DNA of 64,000 nucleotides from Lingula anatina (taxonomy: Eukaryota; Brachiopoda; Lingulata; Lingulida; Lingulidae). Position 1 is the stretch's first letter; each line of letters opens with the position of its first letter. Below are positions 62,259 through 64,000 of the stretch, piece after piece. The stretch spans positions 81,031-145,030 of the forward strand of contig NW_019775599.1 of assembly GCF_001039355.2 (NCBI RefSeq). Direction: 5' to 3'. The notes beneath the pieces were generated by a model. The model was not told the origin of the DNA. It was given only the letters and a program-made list of their open reading frames with translations, and made no database searches. A program made the position numbers and the translations under genes.

Positions 62259-62452
62259 CTTTAAAAGGGAGGGACATTCAACATATTTCATCCATATAAA
62301 ATGACAGAAATAAATAGCTATATTTCTATTTCATGTTTGTTACAACAGACTGTTGCAGATTGCTCATAATCCAACATCAGCAAAGCTAAATCAGGGTTGA
62401 GAAAGTGTATTATGAAAACACAATCTGTCTCACCAGTCACATTCCCACCTAC

Positions 62453-62617
62453 CGTAATGCTCCTGTTGCACATCCAAGCACATCCATCCCTGGGATATGA
62501 ACGGTAGAAGAAGGAATCTGGAAAAGGATATCTGACAAACCCTCTATATCTGTGGGCGCTCCAGGGAAATCCGTCATGACGCCATGCCACGAACCTACAC
62601 TTTAAACTTGGCTGTTT
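62453..62617 (-). CDS. Stabilin-like EGF protein, exon before the EGF cluster
   Basis: This 165-nt minus-strand exon (55 codons, phase 0 on both sides) has acceptor ATTTCAG and donor ACG|GTAGGT. It encodes a Trp/Tyr/Phe/Arg-rich stretch containing K-C-R-F-V-A-W-R-H-D and ending D-G-C-A-W-M-C-N-R-S-I-T. That tail joins directly to V-S-E-C-C in the next exon, giving the C-x-W-x-C ... C-C-x-G-Y-Y-G arrangement found ahead of EGF clusters. The aromatic part has no domain name that I recognise. N-R-S is a possible N-glycosylation site. Confidence 0.7.
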
Positions 62618-63882
62618 CTGAAATGTGATCTTTAGATGATTACACTTTTTTCCCAGCACCGATTATTATGATTTAAATCACTGTAAGAAAATGACTTTAA
62701 AACTAGACAGCAAAGCTTTCCAAATATACACACACCAAACGGGAGGCACATTGCAAAAAACATATGTATAAAAATTGTATGAAATCTCATTAAATTGCAA
62801 AACATTTGAAGTCATAAAATTGTTACATGGATCTTAAAGAAATTTAAATGGACATGCGAAAGCTGCTGTTGTATATGACTCTTTGCCAAAACATACCTGG
62901 ACATATACATGCCTCTTATTTGCCACATATTTCCTCTTGTCCCTTTATCTTTCATAATACCAATAATTTTTTCTTTAAAAAGATTCCTCTGAGAGATAAA
63001 TCCACACAAACTTATCTGGGGAAAATGCCCTTTAAGCACCAATTAAAAAAAGCAAAATGTTGAATTAAACTTTAGGTAAAAAAAGGAAGTCACATGGGGG
63101 TCTTATTATTAGGTTTTTACACAGTTTCAATGCTACTTTCTTGTCATTGAATCTATCATTATTCAGTAATATGTACCAAAATAAATGAGAAAATTACAAG
63201 ATTTATATATTAAAAGTTGGTTGAAAATATACACTGAAAGGCATTACACACTGTTTTCAGTGTTCCTGTTGAACCACAACTGCAGTAGTGGCAAATGTAT
63301 TGATGGAATTGCTAACTTGGTATAGGTGGTAGCTTCCAAAATATTATTTATACATAAGGTATTGACAGAATAACAAAAACCCATAGTCTTACAAGACTTT
63401 TTAGGCCCTCAGTATTGCAGCAAATTTTTATTCTAAAATCAGATATTAGCTGGGAATCATGTTTTTTAAACATTTTTTCAGCAACGCTGTTATTTATTAT
63501 CTGTCATTAATTGCAATATGTACATGGATTATAAGTCTTTCAACCAGTAAAAATCAGACAGATTAATTCTTATGTCTAAAATTGGTATTTTCAAAGGCAA
63601 GTTCTGGCAAAGAGCCATATGCTATAAAGCATTTTAATTTTTTTTAATACAAATAAGAGAATAATAAATTTCTATCTCTTTTCCAAGAAATGTTTTCCAC
63701 AGCCAACTTTAACTAATTATTATCAGATTGACATGAAATATGAAAGCAATGTGGCGAACACATCACATTTTTGACAAAATATGATCTCATTAACAACTTT
63801 TCATATCCATGTGGTATTTTTCAAGTATTAGTGGTTACAGTATTTCAAAAGTCAAAACAGGCAAAAAGCAATCACACATTAC
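62618..63882 (-). other. Probable intron of the stabilin-like gene
   Basis: AT-rich sequence between the 62453-62617 exon and the possible PSI-like exon. No further Cys-rich frame was found. Confidence 0.5.
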
Positions 63883-63942
63883 CAGTGGTATGTCAGAATC
63901 CAACTGGCATTTTGACAATCGAGAACACCATCCACATGGGCC
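63883..63942 (-). CDS. Possible small upstream exon, PSI-like Cys motif
   Basis: This is a candidate 60-nt exon (20 codons, phase 0 on both sides) on the minus strand, with acceptor ATTCTTAG and donor CTG|GTAATG. It encodes G-P-C-G-W-C-S-R-L-S-K-C followed by an acidic Asp-rich tail. C-G-W-C-x5-C is the core of PSI (plexin-semaphorin-integrin) modules. Its phase matches the exon at 62453-62617. PSI modules are not part of vertebrate stabilins, so this is either a lineage difference, a sign that the gene is another multi-domain EGF protein, or chance. It is very short, hence the low confidence. Confidence 0.35.
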
Positions 63943-64000
63943 CTAAGAATAAAGGAAGATAAGGTGTAACACAAACTAAAAAGTATTAGAATAAACTTTT

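Noticed and set aside
1-64000. tRNA, rRNA, CRISPR or prokaryotic mobile elements
   Set aside because: I looked for B-box-like GGTTCGA words in cloverleaf context, regular spacer arrays and operon-like gene packing, and found none.

Overview
This is AT-rich (about 35% G+C by eye) animal DNA from an invertebrate. Coding sequence is sparse and split by GT-AG introns, microsatellites are long, and many short non-autonomous DNA transposons (MITEs) and broken retroelements are present. The stabilin-like EGF protein and the style of the repeats suggest a marine invertebrate, perhaps a deuterostome (echinoderm, hemichordate or cephalochordate); the taxon is inference. There is no bacterial-type operon, CRISPR array, phage or plasmid feature.

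Two genes can be supported. (1) A large multi-exon gene on the minus strand encodes a cysteine-rich, EGF-repeat protein of stabilin type. In transcript order its exons are a possible PSI-like exon (63942-63883), then 62617-62453, 62258-62172, 61336-61225 and 1122-936. All junction phases agree (0, 0, 0, 1), and the spliced protein reads continuously through EGF modules. The gene continues beyond both window edges. (2) An intact intron-less class A GPCR of 402 residues lies on the plus strand at 26820-28028, inside the intron of gene 1 and opposite to it. It looks like the FMRFamide/GPR139 peptide-receptor branch but lacks several canonical residues.

The 1123-61224 interval is therefore one very long intron, but part of its length is artificial. 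Single 'n' characters at 18321, 30343, 31378 and 50110 each sit exactly where the sequence to the left stops and a near-identical repeat of that sequence begins. This is the signature of contigs whose ends overlap (the same or the alternative haplotype) but were not merged. Overlap pairs are 15029-18320/18322-21586, 29840-30342/30344-30846, 27731-31377/31379-34356 and 40963-50109/50111-59113. Removing one copy of each leaves about 48 kb of unique sequence and an intron of about 44 kb. The 'second' GPCR 3' end at 31380-31676 is such a duplicate, not a paralogue.

The allelic pairs are informative because they show empty and filled transposon sites. A 168-bp MITE at 29701-29868 is absent from the other copy, with a 6-bp target duplication. 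At one spot in the 9-kb overlap, one allele carries a CACTA-type MITE (44475-44788, TSD TAG) and the other a Harbinger-type MITE (53628-53842, TSD TTA), with insertion points only 7 bp apart. Other repeats are five further Harbinger-type copies or fragments, foldback elements, a dead non-LTR retrotransposon fragment (8008-9190) between direct repeats, and many simple repeats. I did not find a clearly novel biological system. The best leads are the dual-MITE insertion hotspot, the divergent nested GPCR, and a 59-codon open frame kept in both haplotypes at 49496/58501.
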